Assembly (NCBI RefSeq): GCF_019097595.1
Contig: NC_080717.1
Span: 19,208,336 to 19,272,335, forward strand
Length of the DNA: 64,000 nucleotides
From: Hemibagrus wyckioides
Taxonomy: Eukaryota > Chordata > Actinopteri > Siluriformes > Bagridae
Reading direction: 5' to 3'
How positions within the stretch are numbered: the stretch's first letter is position 1; each line of letters begins with the position of its first letter. The notes under the pieces were generated by a model, which saw nothing but the letters and a program-made list of their open reading frames with translations, was not told the origin of the DNA and searched no databases. Made by a program: the position numbers and the translations under genes. Positions 49,446 to 60,722 of the stretch are shown in pieces.

Positions 49446-50689
49446 GCTTGAAGTACCATATCAGGAACGTATGTGTGATTAACCTAACACGTTTAAGGCA
49501 AATAAAACATAAATATTTAATATAGTTAGTCAACTGACTCATGAGGAAATTAGAACGTGACCAGTGACCCACAGTCATTACAACTGCCCCAACATACACA
49601 ATATACTGATCCATGACCATGGGAGCAAGAGACTTGAATGAGATGCACCTTCTATCAATAAATTCGCCACCATACTGGTTTGCTAAGAATACCATCAGTC
49701 TAAAAACTCAAGAGAGTCAAGTACACAAAAGTCAGAATCCTGTCTTACCAATAGAGAGTAAATTCAAGATAGAACAACTTTAAAGCACATCAAACAAAAA
49801 CTCAGTTTGTCATGTTAACAAGAAACTGGAAAGTCCTTTGTCCTGACACTGGAAACTGCTGCCATAAATGTTATGCAAACATTTCCTAAGGGACAACTGC
49901 AAACAGAACAATAAAGACCTGAATATAATGAATGCATGCTTAGAACGAACGAGACATCTTACAACAAGAGAGAATACACAGGAAGCTAGAAATAAACAAA
50001 TGAATTACTAATTACAGCTTTAATTAAATAGAGAATGAATTAACACCTTCTGACCAATCAGATTTAAGACTGTGCTTCACTATAGCGAATATTAACATAT
50101 GATACTATAATTATCCGAAGGTGTTGATTATTATTATTTTTTTTTACCCTTTTATGCATGCTTGTTTCTTTTAAACTGACCAGCGTACATGGGATAAACC
50201 AAGCGTTAGAAAATAACTGCAAGATAACTTTATCGGCATCAGAATCTACCAAAGTATACCTATACAGTAGTTTAAAGCCATCTCATCTAATTGCGGAATC
50301 ATACTGCATCTATTGAGCAATTAGCATTCATCTGAAGCCTTCTTACAAAATAGCAACTCAAGCTGAGCTAAGTTTGGAACTGAATGCAGCTGTTCAAATT
50401 TACTGATTAAGCTAGTGGCCCCTAATCCACAATGCTTTGCATATTTTGGTGTTTTCCCTGCATATTGAACCTGCCTCATGAAGGACTTGGTAATTAGCAG
50501 ATGAGTTGAATCAGGTGTGTTAGATTAGGATTGCAGAGAAATGAAAGACTGGCTTGCTGACATCAACACACAGTCAGTACATACATACACACATACATAC
50601 TTGTATACATTCTATAACGAATGCTAGGCTAAATAAAGATATCCCCAAGAAAGGTCCAGGTTGCCATTTCTAGGGTTTTTTTGTGAGCG
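49446..50689. other. Unique stretch, small inverted repeat
   Basis: AACACCTTC (50042-50050) and GAAGGTGTT (50117-50125) form an inverted repeat around CTGACCAATCAGATT, which resembles ends seen in some fish transposons. No target-site duplication was found. Confidence 0.35.
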
Positions 50690-51100
50690 TGTGCCTTTGT
50701 GAAGCACTCCAACACTTCACAGAGATGCAATTAAGTCTTGAGACAGACAGGCTAATCACTGGGTAATGTATGCAGGATCGGCTGGGTTAATCATGAAGCA
50801 GACCACGATGGCTTGAGCTCACAGCCTCTGCGAGGTGGGCCTGCAGCTGGATCGTGTAAGATACCTTGAAGACCCCGGAGCGCCCGATGAGTCATCTGCA
50901 CATCAGTGGAGCAGATATTTGCACTGTTTTCAGTCAGCATGCAGACTATAAAATCCATGTTTGTCTTAGAAATGGGTTTTTGTCAGCGAACACGCAGCTG
51001 GGTTGGTCAATCAGATCTCGAAAACGTTCCGACTTTCCAACAGGAGTCGTTCTAAACACAGACACTGCCTGTTGGGAAATACATCCGGATTAAAGGGCCT
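50690..51100. promoter_or_regulatory. Candidate conserved non-coding block
   Basis: Repeat-free and GC-richer than its flanks. Contains GCAATTAAGTC, GGTTAATCATG, GATGAGTCATC (AP-1-like TGAGTCA at 50888-50894) and GACTATAAAATCC. Inference only. Confidence 0.3.
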
Positions 51101-51689
51101 GAAAGATTGAAAAAAGTAATTTAAAAAATAATGGGCTTTTTAATGACTAAACCTAAGGGACACACAGATGTGCTCTTTGTTAATTTTCACTTGTATAATG
51201 TAAAATTCCAACTGCTTAATTACTCAAGTATACACAACGCAAGTGCTTTTAACAAAGTAATTATAGGAGACAATCTATGCATTTTGTTGCAGCGTTTCAC
51301 AAACAGCCTCTACGTCTTGGACAAACTGCTCATTTTACAGGCACAATATGGCACTTTTGTGCTTTCAGTAACACACGGATGCACAATATTTTAACGATTA
51401 GAATAATATAAACCAATATATTTTTTAATTAAATCATACTTTTAGCAAACAAACTGCTGAATCATTACTTCATGTGGTATTAGTGAATGCTACTTGATTT
51501 AAAAAATGGTTTAACTTTCATTTATTAGATCACTCTTGCACCATAGAAGGCCTGTTTGTTGCAGTAGTAGAAGAACATGTTGGATTTTGACACTGTTGAC
51601 CTGTATGAGAAGGCAAACATATTTTAGTATAATTTCCCAACAATATTCTCAATATTATTTGTAATCCAGCTTAAGTAACTGCTCTATAC
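51101..51689. other. AT-rich unique stretch, nothing recognised
   Basis: No repeat or coding signal seen. Confidence 0.45.
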
Positions 51690-51930
51690 TCGTCAGGATC
51701 ATGATGGATCTAGAACCTATCACGGGAAAATTGCATGTGAGGTGGGAATACACCCTGAAAGGGACACCTTGGGGAAATTTACAGTAGCACTTTCCAATTC
51801 CACCTCCGGACATGTTTTTGGGAGCAAGGTAGAAATGACTGTACTTATAGGAAACCTACATAGTATTTGGGAGAATGTACAGAAACAAGCAGAAACACAA
51901 GGTCAGGCTTAAACTGGGAGCCATAGAGCT
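51690..51930 (-). mobile_element. Very old copy of the tRNA-headed SINE
   Basis: The plus strand has GATCTAGAACCTATCACGGG, GGACATGTTTTTGGGAGC, GGGAGAATGTACAGAAAC and AGGCTTAAACTGGGAGCC, which keep the tail-to-head order of the family in heavily mutated form. Confidence 0.45.
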
Positions 51931-52726
51931 ATGTGACATTATCATGTAGCCATGTATGTTTTTGTTACTTACTTCCTTTGAACAATTTCAGGATAAACCT
52001 TACAGAGCTGTATTATTATTACATAGTAATATGCATTAACATTATTATTTTTAGTAATATATTATAACTAAAAGAACCTTTTAGTACATGATTATCAATA
52101 TTACTAAAATGATTATTACATAGTAATAATATAATATTATATAATATAATATTATATTAACAATCAATAATATAATTATCTATAGATAATGTATTAATAT
52201 TACTACATATTAATATTAATATATTTACATTTACATTTCTGCCATTTGGTGTCTTTTTTTACATTTTGTATAACAACATTGTCATGTTCTAAATGTGAAC
52301 TGATATGGATCTACACACAGTACAGTTTTCAGTCAACAGTACTCATCAAAGGAGAAGTGTGGAGCTACATCTTCTTTGGAACAGCCAAAGAAGGTCTCAC
52401 TCATGTTTGCATCAAAATATAAGGTTTGGGGGTTGTTCTTTTTTCATTTTTTTTTCAGTAGTGCTCTTTTCCCTTTAGTGGACAACCTTGAAGCTGTCCT
52501 TTGATGGAACAAAATGTGAAGTCTGAAAGGAAAGGAGGAGCTGTGTTGTGAGCTATTTTTCATGTCAGTTTGTTCATAACATTGGTGGACATTTTGGGGG
52601 CCCAAAGCCACAACCTAATCTGGGCCTTCACTTATCTGCTTACTGCTGCACTAAAATAGTTGAAAGCTGTTAATATAAGTTAGGAAAATTTGCAGTGGTG
52701 AAAATTATGTAGTTTTACATTATATA
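51931..52726. other. AT-rich palindromic low-complexity stretch
   Basis: From about 52010 to 52225 the sequence is nearly pure A/T with many short palindromes of TAATATTA type. A fragment at 52218-52250 (TTTACATTTACATTTCTGCC) resembles the complement of an L2-type tail. Confidence 0.5.
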
Positions 52727-53278
52727 CACTACCAGTCAAAAGTTTGGACAGACCTTCTAATTCCATGGTTTTTCCTGATGTTTATTTCTTTCTACATTGT
52801 AAAACAATGCTGAAGGCGGCGAAATACACAATAATGTCGTTTGAACAGTTGATATTGAGATACGTCTGCTACTGATGCTCTGTAAAGCCTTCATAACGGC
52901 TCTAATCTGAGGTGCTGTTAATTGGTGATTTCTGAGGCTGGTAACTCTAAATGAACTTCTCCTCTGCAGCAGAGGTCAGTTTTGGTCTTGCTTTACTGGG
53001 ATGGTCTTCATGTGAGCCAGTTTCATCATGGTGCTTGATGGGTTTTGCAAATGCACTTGACAATACTGTTCTTGCAAGAACTATTCCAGAACACCTGACC
53101 TTCGTGTCTTAAAATAACAACTGACTGTTTTTTGTTGTCATTACATATGGATTACTTAAGTCCATGTGTGTTATTTCATAGTTTTGAAATCTCCAGTATT
53201 GTTCTAGAATGTAGAAAATAAATCCCTAAACAAAAAACACTGAATTAAAAGGTGTGTCCAAACTTTTGACTGGTAGTG
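52727..53278. mobile_element. Non-autonomous Tc1 element with intact ends
   Basis: Left end CACTACCAGTCAAAAGTTTG; right end, opposite strand, the same 20 bases. Inverted repeats extend about 30 bp with one or two differences. TA lies on both sides (52725-52726 and 53279-53280). Length 552 bp with no transposase frame, although some sequence such as CAGCAGAGGTCAGTTTTGGT looks like decayed coding sequence from a longer Tc1. The nearly perfect ends make it one of the best preserved DNA elements in the window. Confidence 0.9.
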
Positions 53279-53280
53279 TA

Positions 53281-55119
53281 TTCACACTGAATTTGGTCAA
53301 CACCTCCAAAGTATTTCCTTAAAACACATGAAAAATGATCATTAGACTATTAGACCATTAAGATATTTAGCATTATGAAAGTTTTAAAGGGTTTGTGTTC
53401 ATCTGCGTTGCTTAAGTTGAAAAGAGCTGTAGGTTTATGGGCTCTTAGACTAGCTGAGCAGCAAATATCTATACAAACATGCAACTGTTGCTATTAGTAA
53501 CAAGCTAGGAACCTTACTTAGCATAACACTTTAGTGTGTTAAGAAAGTGTGTTAACACTTCTTACTATAGATACTAGCTGGCTAGACACTTTTTCCATTT
53601 CAATTACATAAATAATCAGACAGAAGAACACAGAAAAAATCGCTAAATGCAATCAATTAGCATTTATTTCTTACTAGTGTTTTGTGTCTATTTCACTTCC
53701 TCTTTCTTTTTGCATTTTGTCTGCCCCAGATAGATATGAAAGCTTCATGAATGTGGCTCTTTAAAGATCTTCTGACATTAGCTACCTAATTTATTTACAT
53801 AAATTGCAGTTTATATTTGTTTTAAAAAAAAAAAAAAAAAAAAACTCCATGGAAGGCCCCTCCTGTGAGTGCCTTTTTGCTAAATGATAATAAATAATGT
53901 TTTTTATAATCTATTTAAAAAACCACAGGGCCCCCTGTTGGGCAGGGGTCCCTAAGCGAGCGCTTATACCGCTGATAACAAGACACGTCCCTGGATAGAA
54001 CATCTGATTGAACTGAAACTCCAAGCCAGACAGAGAAATTAAAGAAAAGCATCTCTTTCACAAATGGTTTTTGGCTTTCCTGTGATTTCAGAGTGTAGAG
54101 ACACACACAAAATAGCACACATGCACTGAAGGGGGCAATGTTGGCATTGTTATTGCCCTTTAAGATCAAAAAATATCATTAGGGAACATCTCTCCTGACA
54201 TTCTTTGTTGATTCTTCTCCACCCCCCTACTCTGAAGAATCAATAGAAACCCAAGGCCAGACAGCATAAAGTGTGCTGCTTTGAGCCCACAGGAAAAGCA
54301 GCAGAACAGCTGTTGGTAAATATCATTACAATATTGCATGCTTTATTGCTGGTTTAATGGTGACACATTTGATGTCTGTGCTCAGAGGACATTAACATTT
54401 AGAACAATCAATATAACTTCTGGTTGCAGATTTCACAAGGCGTATTTCCTTGTGCGAGTGGGATGTGTGAAAGGCCGGAGGAAAAATGAAAAGGCTGTAA
54501 TGGATACCGCATGGCTGAACATTTGGCAAGCTTGAGCGAAACCACAGTGAGTGCGCTGGTCATATTTTTTGAGCTCAGCATGGTCAGTAGATCTCGGATT
54601 GAGGGGGATTTAGTACTTCATGCGCATGGGGTAGATCCCATCAGCCTTGAGATATATATTGTCTAGAGTCTGATAGGATTAAAATCTATAATTATCCATA
54701 ATGCATCACTAATAGCTGAATTACTTTATCATCTAGTAGTTTGTGCAATGACTGATGTGAACATTGCTTAATTGTGTTTTACCGCTGAGATTAACACTAT
54801 AAATGTAGTAATACAAAAAATAAACAAACAATCAGCCAGTCCTGAAATTTCAACCACATTTTTTTTGCTAAATCACTTTTTCTTGGTCATCATAAAATCC
54901 TTTTTTTTTTTTTTTTTGAATAATTTTATACAGCTAATTTATTCCTCTTTAAAATCTTTAAAATTTAATTACTGTCATTTTCAAGGCCTATTAAAATGCA
55001 TTTGGTAATGGTAAAATAAAAAACTAGATACAAATAGACAAATAAATAAATAAATATTAGAGGTGTGCCTTTGAGATGCAAAATCACAAACAATATCCTC
55101 TTTTTTTGTGGGGGATCTA
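53281..55119. other. Unique stretch, homopolymer tracts
   Basis: Poly-A at 53822-53844 and poly-T at 54900-54917. No gene. The stretch 54200-54720 has mixed composition without repeats. Confidence 0.45.
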
Positions 55120-55400
55120 CATTGCTAATTCAAACCTCATGCATTGCTGGCTGAGTGTCCCTTTCAAGGATAGAAGTCTTCGAGACACAGACCTGATGGC
55201 TGAGCCCCTGATCAAAGCATGGCCATGTCAAGCTTCCTCTCGCAGAGCCACAAAGAGGACAGATGCATGGGAACATGCATATTCTGGGACACATTTTCAG
55301 GTGGAAAGAGGCTTACAGTACAATCGGCTAATTTGCCTACTGCTACAATTGAGGAGAACTGCAATTAATCGCGCCTAATTGGACTTTCAATGATGAGCAA
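55120..55400. promoter_or_regulatory. Candidate conserved non-coding block
   Basis: Ends with a compact set of homeodomain-type words (GGCTAATTTG, CAATTAATCGCGCCTAATTG) after a CATGGGAACATGCATATTC stretch. Repeat-free. Inference only. Confidence 0.35.
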
Positions 55401-55481
55401 TGCTTTGAAAGTAAAATAGGTAACACTTTTAAGCCACAAAAACTGAGACCCAGACAATAATTTGCTGAAAAAAATGCCACA

Positions 55482-55486
55482 AATAA

Positions 55487-55553
<67 letters not shown>

Positions 55554-55590
55554 AATAATAAAATAATAAAATAAAAATAATAAAAATAAA
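55482..55590. repeat. (AAAT)n microsatellite
   Basis: About 20 AAAT units, then irregular A/T units. The LIYLFIYL-type open frame on the minus strand is an artefact of it. Confidence 0.95.
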
Positions 55591-55639
55591 GCACATAGCC
55601 CAATGTTACATCTTGTATAAGATCTTTGACCTGGCCACT

Positions 55640-55920
55640 TTACCTCAATCGTTTAAATAAAATGGACTTTGTAAAGTTTGGAGGAGGAGGTGAAATGTTG
55701 AAAATAATGAATTAATCTCTCTGCTCTGCCAAAACACTTTGATAGAGGAACTATATGGATTAATGGCACTAGTTACACTAAGACCCAGGGCCTTTCCATC
55801 TCTTTTAATAGAGTCTATCAATTCATGTGTCAGCAATTGTGGGCGGTGAAATTGCTTAGAGTAAGTGTTGTGTATCCATACCTCACGACACTGTACTTCA
55901 GATATCATTTATTGTGACTG
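55640..55920. promoter_or_regulatory. Candidate conserved non-coding block
   Basis: Contains ATGAATTAATCTC, GGATTAATGGC (paired/OTX-like core), GTCAGCAATTGTGGGCGG and GAAATTGCTTAG. Repeat-free. Inference only. Confidence 0.3.
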
Positions 55921-56622
55921 ACTGCAGTTATTATCTTCACATTTTTTCATAATCTGAAATTATTCTAATGTGAACATTTCTGTTAAAAGGTACACGTGTA
56001 TCCCACTTAAGAACAGCAAAACTCGCTGTTGATTTTGAACTGGCCAGAATAAAGAGAATGAGCTGGACAACTCTGTCTGAGATACTGTAATTTATAACCA
56101 AAGCAGGACAACATCTAAAGATTCTGCCTACGGTGGCTTGTTCTCAGATCCCCCATCTGCCAAAAGCAATCCTCAACAAGAGCATTAGAAGAAAAAAGAT
56201 CACACTTTTTATTCAAAGTCTGAGATTCTTCCTAGGCTTTCCTCCCATGAGTTTCCACATGAATCACCACTCATCAACAGTCGACCACTGGAAAGAACAA
56301 ATGTGCACCATCCAAACCCACACTTTGTTAAATAAACCATCCTTGCTAACGTATCGCTGAATAGAGTCCGTCACAGGGGATAGTGTGAACAGGTGTGCTG
56401 TTGTCACTGAATTAATGACTAAAAGGTGCCATCAACTCACTTCCTCCACTCCCTTATGCACGCTGTCATGAACCCTGAGGAAGTCAGCATGAGGTAATTT
56501 ACAAAAGCAGCTCAGCCATGTTCTTCCTGTACCAACAGCAACTCACTGAATACAAGATTTTTACAAAGTTAAAATAGGAGCAGAACAGCAACTTCAATTA
56601 GTAACCAGTGCAAATAATAACG

Positions 56623-56658
<36 letters not shown>

Positions 56659-56729
56659 CACTTTTGATTGGTCTATACACAATGTAGTCTCAGATTCCTG
56701 TTTTTGTCTGAAAGGAGAGGAAGAAGATG
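55921..56729. other. Unique stretch with (AAT)n
   Basis: An (AAT)n run lies at 56622-56655. No gene or other repeat recognised. Confidence 0.45.
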
Positions 56730-57190
56730 ATTCAAGTTTAATGTGTTGTGCATTCTGAGATTCTTTTCTTCACCCCACAGATGTAAAGACTGATGGAATT
56801 TACTGTAGGATTTCTCTCTGCTTGAACAAGTCTGGCCATTCTCCTTGACCTTTATCATCAACAAGGCATTTCCAGCTGCAGACCTGTTGCTCAGTGGGTG
56901 ATTTTTCTATTTATTTATTATTTTTATTGTTGCACTATTCTGTTAAAATGCTTGAGAAGCATGGGAATCCCAGGGGATCAAATGTTTTTGAAATACTCTT
57001 GCACCAACAAGCATTCCACAGTTAAAATAGCTGACAGTGACTTTTTTTTCCCTCCTTCTGATGTTTGAAGTGAACATTAACTGAAGCTCTTGATCTGCAT
57101 TTGCATGATTTTATGCATTGCGCCTCTGGCTCATTGGATAATTGCTTGAATGAGCAGGTGTACAGGTGTTCCTAATAAATTGGTTGGTGA
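56730..57190. mobile_element. Truncated DNA-transposon copy, probably Tc1/mariner-like
   Basis: Contains TGTGCATTCTGAGATTCTTT, AAGTCTGGCCATTCTCCTTG, CATCAACAAGGCATTTCC, GTGAACATTAACTGAAGCTC, GCATGATTTTATGCATTGCG and ends with GCAGGTGTACAGGTGTTCCT, AATAAATTGGTTGGTGAG. This order matches a very common teleost repeat as I recognise it. The opposite terminal repeat is absent, so the copy is truncated. Confidence 0.55.
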
Positions 57191-57386
57191 GGACTCCTTA
57201 CTGATGTGTATCTGGTATGTTTGTATGTACATGTATGCATATCAGATATAGAGCAAATCAGCACTTAATTATAAAATGTAGCACAGCAGCAGTAGGCAGC
57301 ATCAAGCTGATTCAATATGCATATGTGAATAGAGCAAGTTAAGTACAGGTAAGAAACATCTATGTAATAATGCTTGTAACATAATA

Positions 57387-57416
57387 CAGTGGATATAAAA
57401 TGTCTACACACTCCTG
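57387..57416 (+). mobile_element. Single terminal repeat of a Tc1-type element
   Basis: CAGTGGATATAAAATGTCTA and ACACACTCCTG follow a TA dinucleotide, as in the CAGTGGATATAAAAAG-type ends of fish Tc1 elements. The internal part and other end are not recognisable. Confidence 0.5.
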
Positions 57417-57965
57417 TTTAAGACTGAAGGTTTATTGGGTGTTAAAAACAAATTCAACAAATGGAAGTTATGTCAGACCTATAATGTGATATAGGAAACA
57501 ACCAAGTCAATAAAAGTACAAGACAAAAACTGTCAAATGAAGTACAGCGACATTAATGGAGCTTTAACATTAATCTTCCAAGCGTTGTTTAATACATTCA
57601 TGGGGCAACAATCTAACATGTGTGGGCTTTAGGGTAGAGTGGCTAGAGAGAATCCCTTAGTGGACACTGGAAGCTTGACCTCTATTGTCCACATTGCTGC
57701 AAAACATATACAGTACTTAATACCTTAATTAATATATATACACATACAAAATATACATTTAAACCATTAAGAAATGCAAATAAGGAAATTGCTAATAATT
57801 ACATTCATTTTAATATATTTCATTTTGATTTTTTTTTTTATGTATTCTTATTCATTAACATGGCTGTATTTTGAAATGCATTTATAATTAATAAATTAAG
57901 ATTTTTGTTGGACAAAAATAAACAAAAAAATAGATATCAAGTTGTTAAGCAGTGCTTACGTCCTA

Positions 57966-57966
57966 T

Positions 57967-58010
<44 letters not shown>

Positions 58011-58012
58011 TT
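57966..58012. repeat. (TTTA)n microsatellite
   Basis: About 11 TTTA units. Confidence 0.95.
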
Positions 58013-58512
58013 TTCAAAAATTGCTTAATTAATATGGTCATTAATCATTTTGGTCATTGGTACAATATTTAGGTGGTTTTAATAGTTAATCAACTCATTG
58101 TTTAACATTTTTATAGGGATTACTAAATCCTGTATTACCTAAAGTAACATATAACCAACATAGTAAAAATCACCACTTAATGAATCTAGAAAAAATCGTT
58201 AACATTGTTTACTTATTATTAGAAACAACATATATATACTGTGTCACACTAAATGCATCCCATATGATAATGTGCACAGTAGCTCTATAGTGCCCAGTTG
58301 TAGCACAGTAGCTCCATAACATCTTCAACACAGGAGACTTCAGTTGGTCACCTGTAGCACAGGCACTTTTAGCACTCCATATGACACAAGTAGATAATGA
58401 ATATTTCTTTGAATGTTTGTTGCATTGAATTCATGTTGCCAAAAATACATGTTCATACCTAACCAATTAAAGAAATTTTTTTTTCTTTGCATTTCTATTT
58501 GATTCATGTATC

Positions 58513-58712
58513 ATAAACAGATGGTATCTGGAAGTTGAGTCATGTCAACTGAGCTTCTTTCTTGTTAGGTCAAAATGTTTCAGTCTGAAGAAGCTGCTCG
58601 GATGAGTAGTGAAACGTTTCAACCTAACAAGAAAGAAGTCCAGTTGACATGACTCAACTTCCAGATAACCTCACCTGGATGACTGAGAATCTTAACAGAT
58701 AAACAGATGGTA
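58513..58712. mobile_element. Foldback insertion with perfect 14-bp target-site duplication
   Basis: ATAAACAGATGGTA occurs at 58513-58526 and again at 58699-58712. Between them lie two 56-bp inverted arms (58526-58581 and 58611-58666), starting ATCTGGAAGTTGAGTCATGT, that differ at only a few positions, around a 29-nt loop containing CTGAAGAAGCTGCTCGGATG. Outside the right arm the unit continues about 32 bp to the duplication. The arm and loop sequence (GTAGTGAAACGTTTCAACCT) is one I recognise from fish retroelement 3' ends, possibly Penelope-like, but that attribution is uncertain. No protein is encoded. Confidence 0.7.
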
Positions 58713-60139
58713 GTAAATTCCTAAAGCTACGGTACTGAAACAACCAGAATCTACTCACCGTTTTCAGAAAAAAATCTTGACTAAAATGCCTTCATTTCAA
58801 GAAACACAAAGTACAGATTTATTGAGGGAAATGGTAAACATGTAAAACATCTGCTATAGTTTTCATAGTGTTTCGAACAACGGGTAGGGTTTTCAGGGTT
58901 AAGAGCAGAGTACTGATGTTACTTACAAAAGGGCAGGCATACTGGCTACAGTAACAGATGCAGAAACCTTTCTGATCAATGTCGCCAGAAGTGAAACAGT
59001 CACCTCATTAGTAGTTCAGCTGAAGCCTTGAGCGTAAAACCAAGCAGTGTACATCCCAAATATAAAAGAGCTGACAAGCTGGTTTGTAAAGCATATGATA
59101 CACTAGTGAGTGTAAGTTTTATGTCCAGTGTTGTGGTACATTTGCTCCTGACCCTTAAGGAAATGCCCACAGCAAGAGATGCAGTAAGCACAGAGATCCT
59201 ACAGACAGCATTTCAAGCTTAGCAACAGTTTGGGGCAAATCACTAGGACTGTTAACACAGATGAGGTGTCAAGTTTGGTTGGCTCAAATGCCATTGACAG
59301 AGTCTGGTTAAAAAAAAACAAAAAAAAAAAACAACACTGTGCCAACCTTCATTGGTACCTGGACAAGTCTTTGGCTCACAGGCCCAGGATACAAACAAAG
59401 CACATGACACACTAGATTTCTTTTAGGCACTTGTCTGTGCTGGCACATTATTCCCGTAGAGTTGGGTGTCAAAGACTTCAGCAGAGAATAGATGGAGCTC
59501 TTCTTTACAACTAGAGCACTGGGGCTTGATAACAACAGATTAGTGTCTAGCACTGTCCACAGGGTATCATTTACAGTTTCAGCATCAGCCACCACTAGGC
59601 ACAAGGGTCCGCACCACAGAGGTATGAAACCTAAGCCAATTAATTATACTGGTAGAAGTGCAGTCACTAATGCAAATCAGACAATAAAAATAATAAACAG
59701 ACCAGTCTGTATTCTTCACATAGCAGAGGAGCAAATACCACCTGAAGGATGATCATTAGAGGATTAACTCATAATAAATACTCAACTATTAAAGCAGCAG
59801 GTAAGGTGGCAGTACAACTGCACACCTGATACACATACTCCACAGGGTATAATGGTTCAATGGACAATGAATTATATCAGTCAATTAAGCACAGATGCCT
59901 CTGCAATGTCTCAAACCAGGAAACAAGGGATCTACTCCAGATTCTTCTCTCATTGCGATGTAGGTGCACTTATTTACAACAGCAAGCAAGTTTGTGCAGC
60001 TTGCCATATTAACCAAAGGAAGATGCAGATGACAGGCTATTGAGTAAGACAACTATTTTCCTGGTTTTCACTTTGTGGTGACATTGATTACACTATCTAC
60101 CTTCATCAACTTATGTATTCTGTAGTGTGTTTGAATGAC
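58713..60139. other. Unique stretch of unknown nature
   Basis: Less AT-rich than its surroundings and poor in simple repeats. Short open frames on both strands (for example 59028-59222 and 59492-59752 plus; 59308-59604 minus) are interrupted and show no domain. A decayed retroelement body or old gene copy is possible, but I cannot support either. Confidence 0.35.
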
Positions 60140-60310
60140 AGTCAGTAGAATACTGCAAACAATTTTTATCCTCAGTACAATACAATACCAGCCCGGAAGC
60201 TAATTTATACCCTCAGTAGAGAGCCATATCAAAATGTTGAGTTATTCTTATTCTCAGTAAAGTACAGTATAAGCACTTGAGTGCTTTTCATTCTCACTAG
60301 GCTAAAAACA
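60140..60310. repeat. Short tandem array, about 40-bp unit
   Basis: The motif (C/T)CTCAGTA...TACAGTAT... recurs with its core near 60142, 60171, 60212, 60253 and 60292, a spacing of 29-43 bp. A similar unit (ATATCCTCAGAAGGAAGCAG, then TATTTACACT) appears at about 60728-60760, beyond the L2 copy. Units are diverged. Confidence 0.45.
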
Positions 60311-60384
60311 GTATCAATAGATTGGTCGACACCATCTTGACTGGTCCCACCGTTTCTCAGTAAGATCTCTTACTGAGAAAGAAG

Positions 60385-60722
60385 ATGTGCATCAACACTC
60401 TTCTCTGTTCTAGCATCGAGGTGGTAGAATGAACTTTTCTTAGATATCTGAACAGCTGAGTCACTGGTTGTCTTCAAACATCATGTAAAGCCCTACCTCT
60501 TCCTAAAATTCTTAAACTACTACTTGTTAAAACAGAAGAAGCTTTTTGTTTGTGTGCTCTTATTGTTGTATTACCTCCCAAGAGAGTTTTTAGACTGATG
60601 GTATTCTTAGTCTGTGACCTAGTGAACCAGTATCGATGCATACCTTGACAGAGACTTCAAACGAACTTCTTTAAGTGGCTCTGGATAAGGGCATCTGCCA
60701 AATGCTGTAAATGTAAATGAGT
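60385..60722 (+). mobile_element. L2-clade LINE, 3' end
   Basis: The 5' part encodes a decayed ORF2 C-terminus (see next entry). The 3' part has TTTTTAGACTGATGGTATTC, then TAGTGAACCAGTATCGATGC, and ends with GGCTCTGGATAAGGGCATCT, GCCAAATGCTGTAAATGTAA, the L2-type stem-loop tail that fish SINEs borrow. 5'-truncated. The minus-strand SINEs at 32485 and 32735 carry the same tail. Confidence 0.75.
60412..60536 (+). pseudogene. L2 reverse-transcriptase protein, C-terminal remnant
   Basis: One plus-strand frame reads W.NELFLDI.TAESLVVFKH, then HVKPYLFLKFLNYYL, with stops at the dots. This fits the W(N/D)xLPxxLRxxxSLxxFKxxLKTxLF signature found at the end of L2/CR1-type ORF2 proteins. Nothing of the reverse transcriptase core remains. 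Confidence 0.6.

Larger units (their letters stand above)
57191..58512. other. AT-rich unique stretch with a Tc1-like end
   Basis: At 57387, after TA, CAGTGGATATAAAATGTCTACACACTCC (given in part: CAGTGGATATAAAATGTC) matches the terminal repeat of another Tc1 family; no matching right end is seen, so it is a single-ended remnant. A TTTA tract lies at 57966-58012. Confidence 0.45.

Noticed and set aside
53930..53955. CTCF site in GGGCCCCCTGTTGGG
   Set aside because: Two or more mismatches to the core when aligned on either strand.
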